NCBI RefSeq assembly: GCF_039535475.1 | Contig: NZ_BAAAXG010000026.1 | Location: 1,426,001 to 1,490,000, forward strand | Source of the DNA: Streptomyces showdoensis | GTDB lineage: Bacteria > Actinomycetota > Actinomycetes > Streptomycetales > Streptomycetaceae | DNA length: 64,000 nucleotides | Direction of reading: 5' to 3' | Shown here: positions 15,804 through 23,857 of the stretch, one piece after another | Position numbering within the stretch: position 1 is the stretch's first letter | How the letters are laid out: every line of letters starts with the position of its first letter | Translations under genes and position numbers: made by a program | The notes under the pieces: model-generated | Databases searched by the model: none | What the model saw: only the letters and a program-made list of their open reading frames with translations | Told to the model about the DNA's origin: nothing

Positions 15804-15848
15804 TGTACTGTTGACGATACATCGATCCTGATGTGAACTGCATTCACA
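15804..15848. promoter_or_regulatory. Candidate operators upstream of the small XRE gene
   Basis: Two dyads lie 34-78 bp before the GTG. TGTACTGTTGACGATACA (15804-15821) has TGTA/TACA ends. TGTGAACTGCATTCACA (15832-15848) has perfect 6-bp arms. Cro/C1-type proteins bind such dyads, so autoregulation is plausible. Confidence 0.4.
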
Positions 15849-16066
15849 CGGAAAGCGGAGGGGTTCCCTCCCCATCCCTGACTCCCTGCCCGTACATCCG
15901 AGCACCAGCTCACCCGGGCAGGGTTAAGCGCCCCGCCGGACGCCGCCAATGACTGGCGGGGCACACGGAGCCCCACCCGATTCACTCCGGATCGGGTGGG
16001 GCTTCTTCGTGTCCCCTCGCGCCAGCAGCGCGCCAGCAAGTGACCTTGAGGGGGCCTCAGAAAGGG
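15849..16066. other. Non-coding stretch at the prophage right end
   Basis: I see no gene here. It holds a hairpin GCCCCGCC/GGCGGGGC (15930-15962), a strong terminator at 15970-16007, and two near-direct copies of GCGCCAGCA around 16019-16038. The repeated element could be an integrase or excisionase arm site because it flanks the presumed attachment site, but that is inference. Confidence 0.4.
15970..16007. terminator. Strong intrinsic terminator at the prophage end
   Basis: GCCCCACCCGAT and ATCGGGTGGGGC form a perfect 12-bp stem with a 9-nt loop, followed by TTCTT on the plus strand. Confidence 0.7.
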
Positions 16067-16103
16067 ACGGCCCCAGACCAGAGAGTCTCTGACCTGGGGC
16101 CGT
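16067..16103 (-). terminator. Terminator downstream of tRNA-Lys
   Basis: ACGGCCCCAG and CTGGGGCCGT form a 10-bp stem 4 bp beyond the tRNA 3' end, with an inner AGAGA/TCTCT helix. It ends tRNA-Lys transcription, which runs leftward. Confidence 0.65.
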
Positions 16104-16107
16104 TCGG

Positions 16108-16150
16108 TAGGCCGTGTGGGACTCGAACCCACAACCAATGGATTAAAAGT
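16108..16150. other. Presumed prophage attachment site (attR) in the tRNA 3' half
   Basis: The prophage ends beside the 3' half of tRNA-Lys, so the crossover core most likely lies between the anticodon loop and the 3' end. The matching copy would be at the left prophage end, outside the window. The position is inferred from orientation alone. Confidence 0.35.
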
Positions 16151-16180
16151 CCACTGCTCTGCCAATTGAGCTAACGGCCC
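16108..16180 (-). tRNA. tRNA-Lys(UUU)
   Basis: The 73-nt cloverleaf on the minus strand has acceptor arm GGGCCGT/ACGGCCT, D arm, anticodon loop CTTTTAA (anticodon UUU), and T loop GTTCGAGTC. CCA is not encoded. The 3' end points at the prophage, the orientation expected when a tyrosine integrase uses the tRNA 3' end as attB. Confidence 0.95.
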
Positions 16181-16242
16181 GTGGACAAGCACACCCGTGC
16201 AGCATAGCGGGAGAGCTCCCCGAAACCGATCGGGTATCGGCC

Positions 16243-16266
16243 CCGGCGCACCGGTCGGCGCGCCGG
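16243..16266 (-). terminator. Terminator of the secreted repeat-protein gene
   Basis: CCGGCGC and GCGCCGG pair around a 10-nt loop, starting 14 bp after the stop codon on the minus strand. Confidence 0.5.
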
Positions 16267-16279
16267 GACCGGACCGGGG

Positions 16280-19200
16280 TCAGCCGACGTAGTAGCCCGC
16301 GATGTCCGCCAGCAGGTGGACCGAACCGGCCCGGTTGTAGAACGTGACCTTGCCGTCCTTCACCGGCACGACCACCAGGTTCGGCACCGTCTGACCCGCC
16401 GTGAAGTTCAGGTTCGACGCCGCCGTGCGCTGCGTCCCGTACGGGTACACCGACACGAAACTCCCCGCCGTCGCCCCCGTCGCCGTCACATTGAGGACGA
16501 CCGCCGTCGCGCCGGGACGGTCGATCGGCAGGCTCACCGTGCCGCCGGCGCCGAGCGGGGCGCCCGTGCGGGTGTCCATCAGACGGGCCGGGGTGACCGG
16601 CTTGTACTCGGCGCCCGAGGCACCCGGCTTGAAGTAGCCCGCCACGTCGGCGAGCAGGTCGACCGAACCGGCCCGGTTGTAGAACGTGACCTTGCCGTCC
16701 TTCACCGGCACGACCACCAGGTTCGGCACCGTCTGACCCGCCGTGAAGTTCAGGTTCGACGCCGCCGTGCGCTGCGTCCCGTACGGGTACACCGACACGA
16801 AACTCCCCGCCGTCGCCCCCGTCGCCGTCACGTTCAGGACGACCGCCGTCGCACCCGGCTCCGGGACGGCGAGGCTCACCGTGCCGGCCGGGCCGACCTT
16901 GGCCTTGGGCGCGCCCAGGCCGCTGCGGGTGTCCATCAGACGGGCCGGGGTCACCGGCCGGTACGTGGTCCCGGTGCCCGCACTCGTGTAGTAGCCGGCG
17001 ACATCGGCCAGCAGGTCGACCGAACCGGCGTGGTTGTAGAAGTCGACCTTGCCGTCCACGACCGGGACGACCACCAGGTTCGGCACCGTCCGGCCCGCCG
17101 TGAAGTTCAGGTTCGAGGCGCTCGTCCGCTGCGTGCCCGACGGGTACACCGACACGTAGCTCCCGGAGCTCGCGTTCGTCGCCGTCACGTTCAGGACGAC
17201 GGCCGTCACGCCCTTCGCCGGGACGCCGCCCGCGCCCGCCACGTCCAGCGAGACGGTCCGGCCCGGGCCCAGCTTGGCCTTCGGCACACCGAGGCCGGCC
17301 CGGGTGTCCATCAGCCGCGTGGGCGTGAGCGGCGCGAACGTGCCGTACTCCGCCGCCGACGCCCCGCTCAGCAGCACGTCGCCGGACTGCTCGAGGTCGG
17401 CCCCGGCGCCGTCCGCCGCCTCGGCCGTCAGCTTCCAGGTGTACGAGCCGTTCGCGACGGGCCGGCCCGCGCCGTCCTTCCCGTCCCAGGCGGCCGCGAG
17501 CACGCCCCGCGCCTCGCCGCCCGTCAGGGTGCGGGCCACGGCCCCGGTCGCCTTGTGGGTCAGGGTCAGCCGCCAGGACGCGGCCGGCTTGGACAGCCAC
17601 CAGCGCGGCTTCCAGGTGCCCGCCCCGTCGGCGCCGTCGGCCGTGGCGGGCACGTCGGCGTCGATGCGGGCGAGCGGGGAGGCGGGGACGCCGAGGTCGA
17701 CGACGCTCACGTCACCGGCCGCCGTCGACTGGTAGGCCAGGCGCCCGGTTGCGGTGTCGACGGCGTACTCGCCGGACTCGTCGTTGAAGTGGCTGGGCCG
17801 GTACGTTCCCTTCGGCGTGGGCTCGGTGCCGCGGAAGTCCGTGACCTGGAGGCCGTCCCCGGTGTTCCGGACGGTGTAGCCGTCGCCGAGGACGGAGTAG
17901 CCCTCGCCGAAGGGGCGGTTCGTGTCCGTGTCGAGGTCGAAGATCCCCGCCGCTCCGGTCGCGCAGTCCCAGCCGAGCCAGTGCGCCGTCACCCGGACGT
18001 TCTCCACGCGGCAGCCGACGCCCGGGTCGACCGTCCGCTTCACGGCGCCCGTCCGCACGTCGTAGCCGATCACCTTGCCGGCCGTCGCCCCCTCGCCCGG
18101 CACCCAGAGGGTGTCACCGTAGAGCTCGGCCTGCCTGAGCTCGTAGCCGGCCGCGAACGTGACGGTCGGCTTCCCCGTGTCGAGGTCGATCACGGTCGTC
18201 CGGAAGCCGTTCGCGTCGCGCCCGGCACCGAGCGCGTAGCGGCCCGACACGTCGAACACGTCGAACGCGGTGAACCCGGCGCTGATCGGATGCCCCGCGG
18301 CGGCCCCGGGCTCCACGACGACGGGCAGCCCGGCCGACGAGGGGTCGTTGACCACCAGCCGTCCGTCGCCGGTGGCGCGCGGCACGTCGCACCACTGCGC
18401 GTCCGTGCACGCGTCCACGGCCAGACCGAGGTCTCCCCGCTCCTGCGTCTGTCCCGCTTCGAGGGGCCCGCCGACGGACACCGTGCGCGCGCGGAAGCTG
18501 TTCTTCTCGTCCGGCATGCGCTCCAGCGAGTCGAGCCGGCCGTGGCTGAAGACCATCCTGCGCACCTTCGAGGTGAGGGGCCTCACCTCACGGATCCGCT
18601 GCGTGGTCGTGGAGGGCCCCTCCGGGCTGTGCCGGTAGAGGCCCAGCTCGTCGGGCCCCATGCCGCCGACCACGAGCAGCCCGCCGTCCGGCGTGGCCAG
18701 CGCGTCCTTCCGGGCGTACGGGAGGATCTCGCCGGGGCGGCCGCCCAGCCGGGACGCGGTGACGATGCTGTACGGGGCGGTCGCGGACCGGTGCGTGGCC
18801 CTGGCGACGACCAGGTCCAGATCGACGGCCCCCAGCAGGACGTCGCCGTCGTTCGTGTAGGGCAGGTCCAGGGTGGAGCCCTGGACGAGCGGTCCCTCCC
18901 CGCCCGGCTGCCCCTTGGGGAAGAACCGCACCGTGCCGTCCTTCGTCCACACCACGACCTCGGTCGGGGTGTGGATCGCCGAGCCGACCCGGGCGTTCGC
19001 GTCCAGCGGGACCGTCCTGACCCGCGCCGAGGCGAGGTCGATCCAGGCCGGACGGGAGACGCCGTCCACCTGATAGCTGATCAGGATGCCGTTCGCGTCG
19101 CCCGCCACGGCCTTCTCGGGGTGCGTCGCGCCCTCCGGCCAGCCGGTGACCGGGGTGTCCTGGACGGAGCCGCCGACCAGGCGGAGCAGGTGCCACTCCC

Positions 19201-19672
19201 GCGGGGCGTCGTCGCCGCTCCGGGTGAAGGTGACGACGGTGGAGCCGTAGGTGCCCACGTAGGTGTGGTCGAACGAGGGCAGCCGGAGGTAGGCGTTCTT
19301 CCCGGCGGTCACGTCCCACAGCCGGATGTCCGCAGGGGTCAGCGGCCCGTTCGACTGGTACGCGGCGACGACGTCGGAGCCCGCGCCGTAGGTGCCGCCG
19401 GTCTCCGGGCCCTCGCGGTCGTTGTGGACGACCGTCTCGACGCCCGCCCAGGTGGACCAGAAGTGGCCCAGCCCCTGCTCGTAGCGGAGGTAGCCGCCCG
19501 GGCCCGCCGAGAGCGGGATCACCTCGCGGGACTGGGCGGCGGTCGCGGCGGGAAAGACGACCGTGTCGCCCTCCGCGGCCGTCGCCGTCGGTACGAGCGG
19601 GCCGAGACCGGCGAACACGGTCGCCGCCGCCACGGCGGCGACGGAATGGCGTACGAGGGCGCTGCGGCGCAC
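16280..19672 (-). CDS. Secreted propeller-like protein with three PxRLMDTR repeats
   Basis: This protein has 1130 residues from GTG 19672, chosen because GGGGAGG lies 6 nt upstream and a signal peptide (RRSALVRHSVAAVAAATVFA, ending PTATAAE) starts there. About 650 residues of WD/Kelch-like strands follow. Then comes an FlgD-like Ig domain (AAWDGKDGAGRPVANGSYTW). Three repeats of about 114 residues complete it, each running from PARLMDTR to VVLNVTATxA and SNLNFTAGxTVPNLVVVPV, ending LLADxAGYY. These repeats are common in secreted actinobacterial proteins of unknown function. A role in cell-surface binding is inference. Confidence 0.8.
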   Translation of the reverse strand: MRRSALVRHSVAAVAAATVFAGLGPLVPTATAAEGDTVVFPAATAAQSREVIPLSAGPGGYLRYEQGLGHFWSTWAGVETVVHNDREGPETGGTYGAGSDVVAAYQSNGPLTPADIRLWDVTAGKNAYLRLPSFDHTYVGTYGSTVVTFTRSGDDAPREWHLLRLVGGSVQDTPVTGWPEGATHPEKAVAGDANGILISYQVDGVSRPAWIDLASARVRTVPLDANARVGSAIHTPTEVVVWTKDGTVRFFPKGQPGGEGPLVQGSTLDLPYTNDGDVLLGAVDLDLVVARATHRSATAPYSIVTASRLGGRPGEILPYARKDALATPDGGLLVVGGMGPDELGLYRHSPEGPSTTTQRIREVRPLTSKVRRMVFSHGRLDSLERMPDEKNSFRARTVSVGGPLEAGQTQERGDLGLAVDACTDAQWCDVPRATGDGRLVVNDPSSAGLPVVVEPGAAAGHPISAGFTAFDVFDVSGRYALGAGRDANGFRTTVIDLDTGKPTVTFAAGYELRQAELYGDTLWVPGEGATAGKVIGYDVRTGAVKRTVDPGVGCRVENVRVTAHWLGWDCATGAAGIFDLDTDTNRPFGEGYSVLGDGYTVRNTGDGLQVTDFRGTEPTPKGTYRPSHFNDESGEYAVDTATGRLAYQSTAAGDVSVVDLGVPASPLARIDADVPATADGADGAGTWKPRWWLSKPAASWRLTLTHKATGAVARTLTGGEARGVLAAAWDGKDGAGRPVANGSYTWKLTAEAADGAGADLEQSGDVLLSGASAAEYGTFAPLTPTRLMDTRAGLGVPKAKLGPGRTVSLDVAGAGGVPAKGVTAVVLNVTATNASSGSYVSVYPSGTQRTSASNLNFTAGRTVPNLVVVPVVDGKVDFYNHAGSVDLLADVAGYYTSAGTGTTYRPVTPARLMDTRSGLGAPKAKVGPAGTVSLAVPEPGATAVVLNVTATGATAGSFVSVYPYGTQRTAASNLNFTAGQTVPNLVVVPVKDGKVTFYNRAGSVDLLADVAGYFKPGASGAEYKPVTPARLMDTRTGAPLGAGGTVSLPIDRPGATAVVLNVTATGATAGSFVSVYPYGTQRTAASNLNFTAGQTVPNLVVVPVKDGKVTFYNRAGSVHLLADIAGYYVG
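16321..16852 (-). repeat. 342-bp direct repeat inside the secreted-protein gene
   Basis: The segment 16321-16510 recurs almost identically at 16663-16852, offset by 342 bp (114 codons). These are the last two of three protein repeats. The third copy (from about 17005) is more diverged. Near-identity at DNA level points to recent duplication or gene conversion. Confidence 0.85.
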
Positions 19673-19794
19673 CAGGATCCTCCCCGGAGACAAGAAGCGG
19701 TGCACGGGGAACGGTGGTCCTTGTCGTGGAAGCCCCCCGGCCGCGACCGCCCCGTGCGGACCGGCCGATGCTAACAGCGGGCGGTGAGGGGTAC

Positions 19795-19836
19795 GGAAAG
19801 GGCCCGCACCCGCACCGAAGTGCGGATACGGGCCCT
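19795..19836 (-). terminator. Terminator of the DEAD-box helicase gene
   Basis: Outer arms AGGGCCCG/CGGGCCCT and inner arms CCGCAC/GTGCGG around a tetraloop form a two-part stem. On the minus strand it is followed by TTTCC. Confidence 0.75.
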
Positions 19837-19881
19837 CTCACGGCCTTACGGACCGGCCTCGCGGACCGGCTTCACCGACGG

Positions 19882-22203
19882 TCAGCCGTTGCGCTTCCAG
19901 CGCGGCTTCTCGTCGCGGCGGAAGCCGCCGCCGGACGGGCGGTGGTCGTCACGGCGGAAGCCGCCGCCCGAGGGGCGGTGGTCGTCGCGGCGGAAGCCGC
20001 TCGACGGGCGGTCGTCACGACGGTCGCGGTTGAACGGACGGTCGCTGCCGCGGTGGCCGCCGGAGGGGCGGTCGTCGCGACGGAAGCCACCGCGGTCGCC
20101 GCCGCGGTCGTTGTCACGGTCGCGGTTGAACGACGGACGGTCGTTGTCCCGACGGAAACCACCGGACGGACGGTCGTTGTCACGGCGGAAGCCGCCACGG
20201 TCGCCACCGCGGTCGTTGTCGCGACGGAAGCCACCGCGGTCGTTGTCACGGTCGCGGTTGAACGACGGACGGTCGTTGTCCCGACGGAAACCACCGGACG
20301 GACGGTCGTTGTCGCGACGGAAGCCGCCACGGTCGTTGTCACGGTCGCGGTTGAACGACGGACGGTCGTTGTCCCGACGGAAACCACCGGACGGACGGTC
20401 GTTGTCGCGACGGAAGCCACCGCGGTCGTTGTCACGGTCGCGGTTGAACGACGGACGGTCGTTGTCCCGACGGAAACCACCGGACGGACGGTCGTTGTCA
20501 CGGCGGAAGCCGCCACGGTCGCCACCGCGGTCGTTGTCGCGACGGAAGCCGCCACGGTCGTTGTCACGGCGCTCGTAGCCACCGCGGTCGTCACGGCGGT
20601 CGAAGTCGCGGCGCTCCTCGCGGACCGGCTCGGCCGCCACGGCGGCGATGGCCTCCGCGACCTCGGCCTCGGCGGCCTCGGTCACCTCGGCGACCGCGGC
20701 CTCCGGGTCCTCGCCGCGCTCACGGGCGGCGCGGGCCACCAGGCGGTCGGCCTCCTCGCGGAGCTCGACGGCACGGCGCTGCAGGCGCTCCAGCTGCTTG
20801 GTCAGGTCGGCGACCTCGCGCTCGGCCTGCTTGGCCGAGTTGTTCGCGGAGTCGGCCTGGACCTCGGTGAGCGAACGGGCGCCGGTGATCTCGGCGACCT
20901 CGGGGTCGAACGCGCCCGCCCCGCCGACGATGTGGCGCGAGGCGTCGACGCCCGCGTCCTCCATCAGGCGGAAGATCTGGCGGCGCTGGTGCGGCAGGGC
21001 CAGGGAGACCACGACACCGGAGCGGCCGGCACGGGCGGTACGGCCCGAGCGGTGCAGGTAGTCCTTGTGGTCGCCGGCCGGGTCCACGTTGAGGACCAGG
21101 TCGATGCCGTCGACGTGGATGCCGCGGGCGGCGACGTCGGTCGCGACGAGCGCGTTGACGTAGCCGTCCTTGAAGTCGGCCAGGGTGCGGGTACGGGCGC
21201 CCTGGGTCATGCCGCCGTGCAGCGCGTCGGCCTTCACGCCGGAGTCGCGGAGCTGCTCGGCGATGCGGTCGGCGCCCAGCTGGGTGCGGACGAAGATGAT
21301 CGTGCGGCCCTTGCGGGCGGCGATCGCGGCGGTGACCGGGGCCTTGTCCTTCGGCTTCACGACCAGGACGTGGTGGGTCATCGTCGTGACGGCGCCGGCG
21401 GACGGGTCGACCTCGTGCGTGACCGGGTTCACCAGGTAGCGCTTGACCAGGGTGTCGATCTCGTTCTCCAGCGTGGCGGAGAAGAGCAGACGCTGGCCGC
21501 CGACCGGAACCTGGTCGAGCAGCTCGGTGACCTCGGGCAGGAAGCCCAGGTCGGCCATCTGGTCGGCCTCGTCGAGGACGGCGACCTGGACCTGCTCCAG
21601 GGAGCAGGCGCCGCGGTTGATGATGTCGCGCAGTCGGCCCGGGGTGGCGACGAGGATGTCGACGCCGCGCTCGAGCGCGTAGATCTGGTTGCCCATGGAC
21701 GTACCGCCGCAGACGACCTTCATCTTGAGGCCGAGCACGTCGCCGTACGGCTGGAGGGCGTCCGCGACCTGCATCGCGAGCTCACGGGTCGGGGTGAGGA
21801 TGACGCCGCGGGGCTTCTTCTTCTCGGTGCGGCCCTCCGCCAGGGTGGCGAGCAGGGGCAGACCGAAGGAGAGGGTCTTGCCGGAGCCGGTGCGGCCGCG
21901 GCCGAGGATGTCCTTGCCGGCCAGGGCGTCCGGGATGGTCGCGGCCTGGATCGGGAAGGGGGTGGTCACGCCGTTCTGGGCGAGCTTGCGCACGACGCCC
22001 TCGGGGAGACCCAGGTCACCGAAGGTGATCTCGGGGGTCTCGTCGGCGGGGGTCTCGTCGGCCTCGACGGCGGCCGTGTCGACGGCCTCGGTCTCGGCGG
22101 CCTCGACGGTGTCGACGGCGTCCGCGGCCGCTACGGCCTCGGTGACGGTCTCGTCGTTCTCGTTCTCGGGCAGGACGGCGTGATCAGAACTGAAAATGGA
22201 CAT
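19882..22203 (-). CDS. DEAD-box RNA helicase with long Arg/Asp/Gly repeat tail
   Basis: This 773-residue ATP-dependent RNA helicase probably works in RNA remodelling or ribosome assembly. Residues 1-57 are acidic and disordered. The Q motif lies at about 60-86 and Walker A GRTGSGKT near 103-110. The DEAD box is at 211-214, the SAT motif at 242-244, and HRSGRTARAGRSG is in the second RecA domain. A coiled coil follows (VADLTKQLERLQRRAVELRE). The last 230 residues repeat GGFRRDNDRPSGG and SFNRDRDND. Such tails bind RNA and can drive condensates (family knowledge). Start codon ATG is chosen from MSIFSSDHAV. Confidence 0.9.
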   Translation of the reverse strand: MSIFSSDHAVLPENENDETVTEAVAAADAVDTVEAAETEAVDTAAVEADETPADETPEITFGDLGLPEGVVRKLAQNGVTTPFPIQAATIPDALAGKDILGRGRTGSGKTLSFGLPLLATLAEGRTEKKKPRGVILTPTRELAMQVADALQPYGDVLGLKMKVVCGGTSMGNQIYALERGVDILVATPGRLRDIINRGACSLEQVQVAVLDEADQMADLGFLPEVTELLDQVPVGGQRLLFSATLENEIDTLVKRYLVNPVTHEVDPSAGAVTTMTHHVLVVKPKDKAPVTAAIAARKGRTIIFVRTQLGADRIAEQLRDSGVKADALHGGMTQGARTRTLADFKDGYVNALVATDVAARGIHVDGIDLVLNVDPAGDHKDYLHRSGRTARAGRSGVVVSLALPHQRRQIFRLMEDAGVDASRHIVGGAGAFDPEVAEITGARSLTEVQADSANNSAKQAEREVADLTKQLERLQRRAVELREEADRLVARAARERGEDPEAAVAEVTEAAEAEVAEAIAAVAAEPVREERRDFDRRDDRGGYERRDNDRGGFRRDNDRGGDRGGFRRDNDRPSGGFRRDNDRPSFNRDRDNDRGGFRRDNDRPSGGFRRDNDRPSFNRDRDNDRGGFRRDNDRPSGGFRRDNDRPSFNRDRDNDRGGFRRDNDRGGDRGGFRRDNDRPSGGFRRDNDRPSFNRDRDNDRGGDRGGFRRDDRPSGGHRGSDRPFNRDRRDDRPSSGFRRDDHRPSGGGFRRDDHRPSGGGFRRDEKPRWKRNG
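20127..20560 (-). repeat. 93-bp tandem repeats encoding the helicase tail
   Basis: Copies of GAACGACGGACGG recur at about 20127, 20259, 20352 and 20445. The last three have an exact 93-bp (31-codon) period. Internal half-units encode GGFRRDNDRP. The high similarity predicts length variation between strains. All other frames across it are open because the repeat length is a multiple of three. Confidence 0.85.
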
Positions 22204-22405
22204 GCGAAATGCGAAACCTTCCGGAGTCTCGGCACGCGCCCGTCAACTCCGTGTTTCGCACTACGGACCGCCTCAATGCGGTCAGCCACGGCAAGGGAGA
22301 GTACGCGCCAGTCACGGCGCTCTTCGGTCGTGGCGCCGGGCAAATGGGATCAAACGATCTACCACCATACGCACTCCCCCCCCACCCAAGGCAAACCGAT
22401 CACCC
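22204..22405. other. Leader region of the helicase gene
   Basis: About 200 bp separate the lipoprotein stop from the helicase start on the minus strand. A GGAAGG lies 12 nt before the ATG. I see no second gene that can be supported. A long 5' leader is usual for cold-shock-type RNA helicases, but no defined structure is visible. Confidence 0.3.
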
Positions 22406-23011
22406 TCACACCGGCCTGGCCTGCGGCGATGCCTCCGGCTCGGTAGGCCCGCCGGGCGCGTCCGCCGCCCGCATGGCACCCATGTGGGTGTCCGCTCCGG
22501 GCGTCGTCGTGGGCGTCTCGGTGACCGTCGGCTCGGACGTCGGCTCCGGCGGGGCGGTGCTCGGCTCCGTCGTCGGCGTCGGCTGCGGATCGACCGGTGG
22601 CGTGGTCTCGCCACCCGGCACCCCCGAGTCGCCCCCGGACCCCGCCCCGGGCCCGCCCGTCCCGCCCGGCGTCTGCGGCGGCTTCGGCAGCCCGCCCGCG
22701 CCCGCCGGCCCCGTGCCGCCGGCCGGCTTGGCCGGGGCCGTCGGGGAGCCGCTCGGCACCGGCGACTCCTTGCCCGAGCCGTCCGCGTCCGGCCCGCTCC
22801 GGACCGTCCGGTCGAAGCCGCCGCCGCCGTGCCCTCCCGTCAGGCCGCCGTCCTCCTCGGCACCGGCCGCCGCGCCCCGCTTCCCCGCGGAGTTGCTGGG
22901 CGCCGGCTTCGCGCCGTCGTCGCTGACACTCATACAGCCGCTCAGACCCGCGCAGGCGGCGACCGCCAACGCGGTGGCGGCCCAGCGCACAGGGGTGGGC
23001 AAATGGCGCAC
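22406..23011 (-). CDS. Pro/Gly-rich lipoprotein, unknown
   Basis: This 201-residue protein starts at GTG 23011. The signal peptide (VRWAATALAVAACAGLSGC) ends in a lipobox LSGC, so it should be anchored outside the membrane. The mature part is low complexity, Gly/Pro/Thr/Ser-rich (TPPVDPQPTPTTEPSTAPPE) and probably disordered, spanning the wall. The ribosome binding site GGAGG is immediately followed by CCTCC, which can pair with it and lower translation. No family is recognised. Confidence 0.65.
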   Translation of the reverse strand: MRHLPTPVRWAATALAVAACAGLSGCMSVSDDGAKPAPSNSAGKRGAAAGAEEDGGLTGGHGGGGFDRTVRSGPDADGSGKESPVPSGSPTAPAKPAGGTGPAGAGGLPKPPQTPGGTGGPGAGSGGDSGVPGGETTPPVDPQPTPTTEPSTAPPEPTSEPTVTETPTTTPGADTHMGAMRAADAPGGPTEPEASPQARPV

Positions 23012-23171
23012 GGAGGCACCTCCAGGACAAGACAGGCGGGAACGGGGCGCCGATCGGGCCGATCGAACGCCATGCCCTGCCCAACTCCCGTGGCGCCGCA
23101 AGGGACACGCCCCAGCCATGGCCGAACCCGCGCGCCCGCCCGCCCGGTCGGGCCCGCCGGCCCCGCGCGGC

Positions 23172-23522
23172 TCAGCCGTAGCCCAGCGCGTGCAGCCGCT
23201 CGTCGTCGATGCCGAAGTGGTGGGCGATCTCGTGGACCACGGTGATCTCGGTCTCCGCCACCACGTCCTCGCGCGACTCGCACATCCGCAGGGTCGGCCC
23301 GCGGTAGATGGTGATCCGGTCCGGGAGCACGCCGGCGTACCACTCGCCCCGGTCGGTCAGCGGAGTTCCCTCGTAGAGCCCGAGGAGTTCCGGGTCGTCG
23401 GGCGAGGGCTCGTCCTCCACGAACACGGCGACGTTGTCCATCAGCCGCGTCAGTTCCGGCGGGATCCGGTCCAGGGCTTCGGCGACGAGCTCCTCGAACT
23501 CCTCGCGCGTCATCTCCAGCAC
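23172..23522 (-). CDS. Small zincin-like metallopeptidase
   Basis: This 116-residue protein starts at GTG, about 9 nt after GGGAGGGAG. It carries VVHEIAHHFGIDDERLHALG near the C-terminus. The HExxHxxGxxD pattern supplies two His, the catalytic Glu and a third ligand Asp, as in the small actinobacterial metallopeptidase family often labelled possibly zinc metallo-peptidase. The N-terminus begins MTREEFEELVAEALDRIPPE. It is cytoplasmic. Its substrate is unknown. Confidence 0.82.
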   Translation of the reverse strand: MLEMTREEFEELVAEALDRIPPELTRLMDNVAVFVEDEPSPDDPELLGLYEGTPLTDRGEWYAGVLPDRITIYRGPTLRMCESREDVVAETEITVVHEIAHHFGIDDERLHALGYG

Positions 23523-23575
23523 GGGCCCATTCTCCCTCCCCCGAGGGCCCCTCGGACCTGCCGGGAGAAACCGTT

Positions 23576-23605
23576 TTGGCGATACCGGCCGGCATCCCAT
23601 ATGCT
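23576..23605 (+). promoter_or_regulatory. Promoter of the tRNA-Glu/Asp/Phe cluster
   Basis: TTGGCG (23576-23581) and TATGCT (23600-23605) are separated by 18 bp. The -10 lies 45 bp before tRNA-Glu. The spacing and sequences suit a housekeeping sigma factor. Confidence 0.55.
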
Positions 23606-23649
23606 TCTCACGTCCCCGACGCGCTGGAAAGCGCCCAGGTGGGCCCTTA

Positions 23650-23722
23650 GCCCTCATCGTCTAGTGGCCCAGGACGCCGCCCTTTCAAGGCGGTAGCACG
23701 GGTTCGAATCCCGTTGGGGGCA
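23650..23722 (+). tRNA. tRNA-Glu(UUC)
   Basis: The 73-nt gene has acceptor arm GCCCTCA/TGGGGGC, anticodon loop CTTTCAA and T loop GTTCGAATC. It is the first of a three-tRNA cluster. Confidence 0.95.
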
Positions 23723-23761
23723 CGCACAATCCTGTGCGAGACTGGTTCTCGCACAACATAT

Positions 23762-23835
23762 GGCTCTGTGGAGCAGTTGGTTAGCTCGCCACCCTGTCAA
23801 GGTGGAGGTCGCGGGTTCAAGTCCCGTCAGAGTCG
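23762..23835 (+). tRNA. tRNA-Asp(GUC), copy 1
   Basis: The 74-nt gene has anticodon loop CTGTCAA, acceptor GGCTCTG/CAGAGTC and discriminator G. The body is identical to the copy at 30300, which differs only by compensating changes in the acceptor stem. Confidence 0.95.
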
Positions 23836-23857
23836 CTGAGGCTGGAAACAGTCTCGT

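Noticed and set aside
22131..22343. Short minus-strand frame (70 codons) in the helicase leader
   Set aside because: It overlaps the helicase start, has no clear ribosome binding site, and its later half is out-of-frame helicase sequence.
19714..22446. A 910-codon plus-strand frame with TTV/VTVAVERRTVVVPT repeats
   Set aside because: It is the mirror of the DEAD-box helicase gene. The repeat period is a multiple of three, so all frames stay open.
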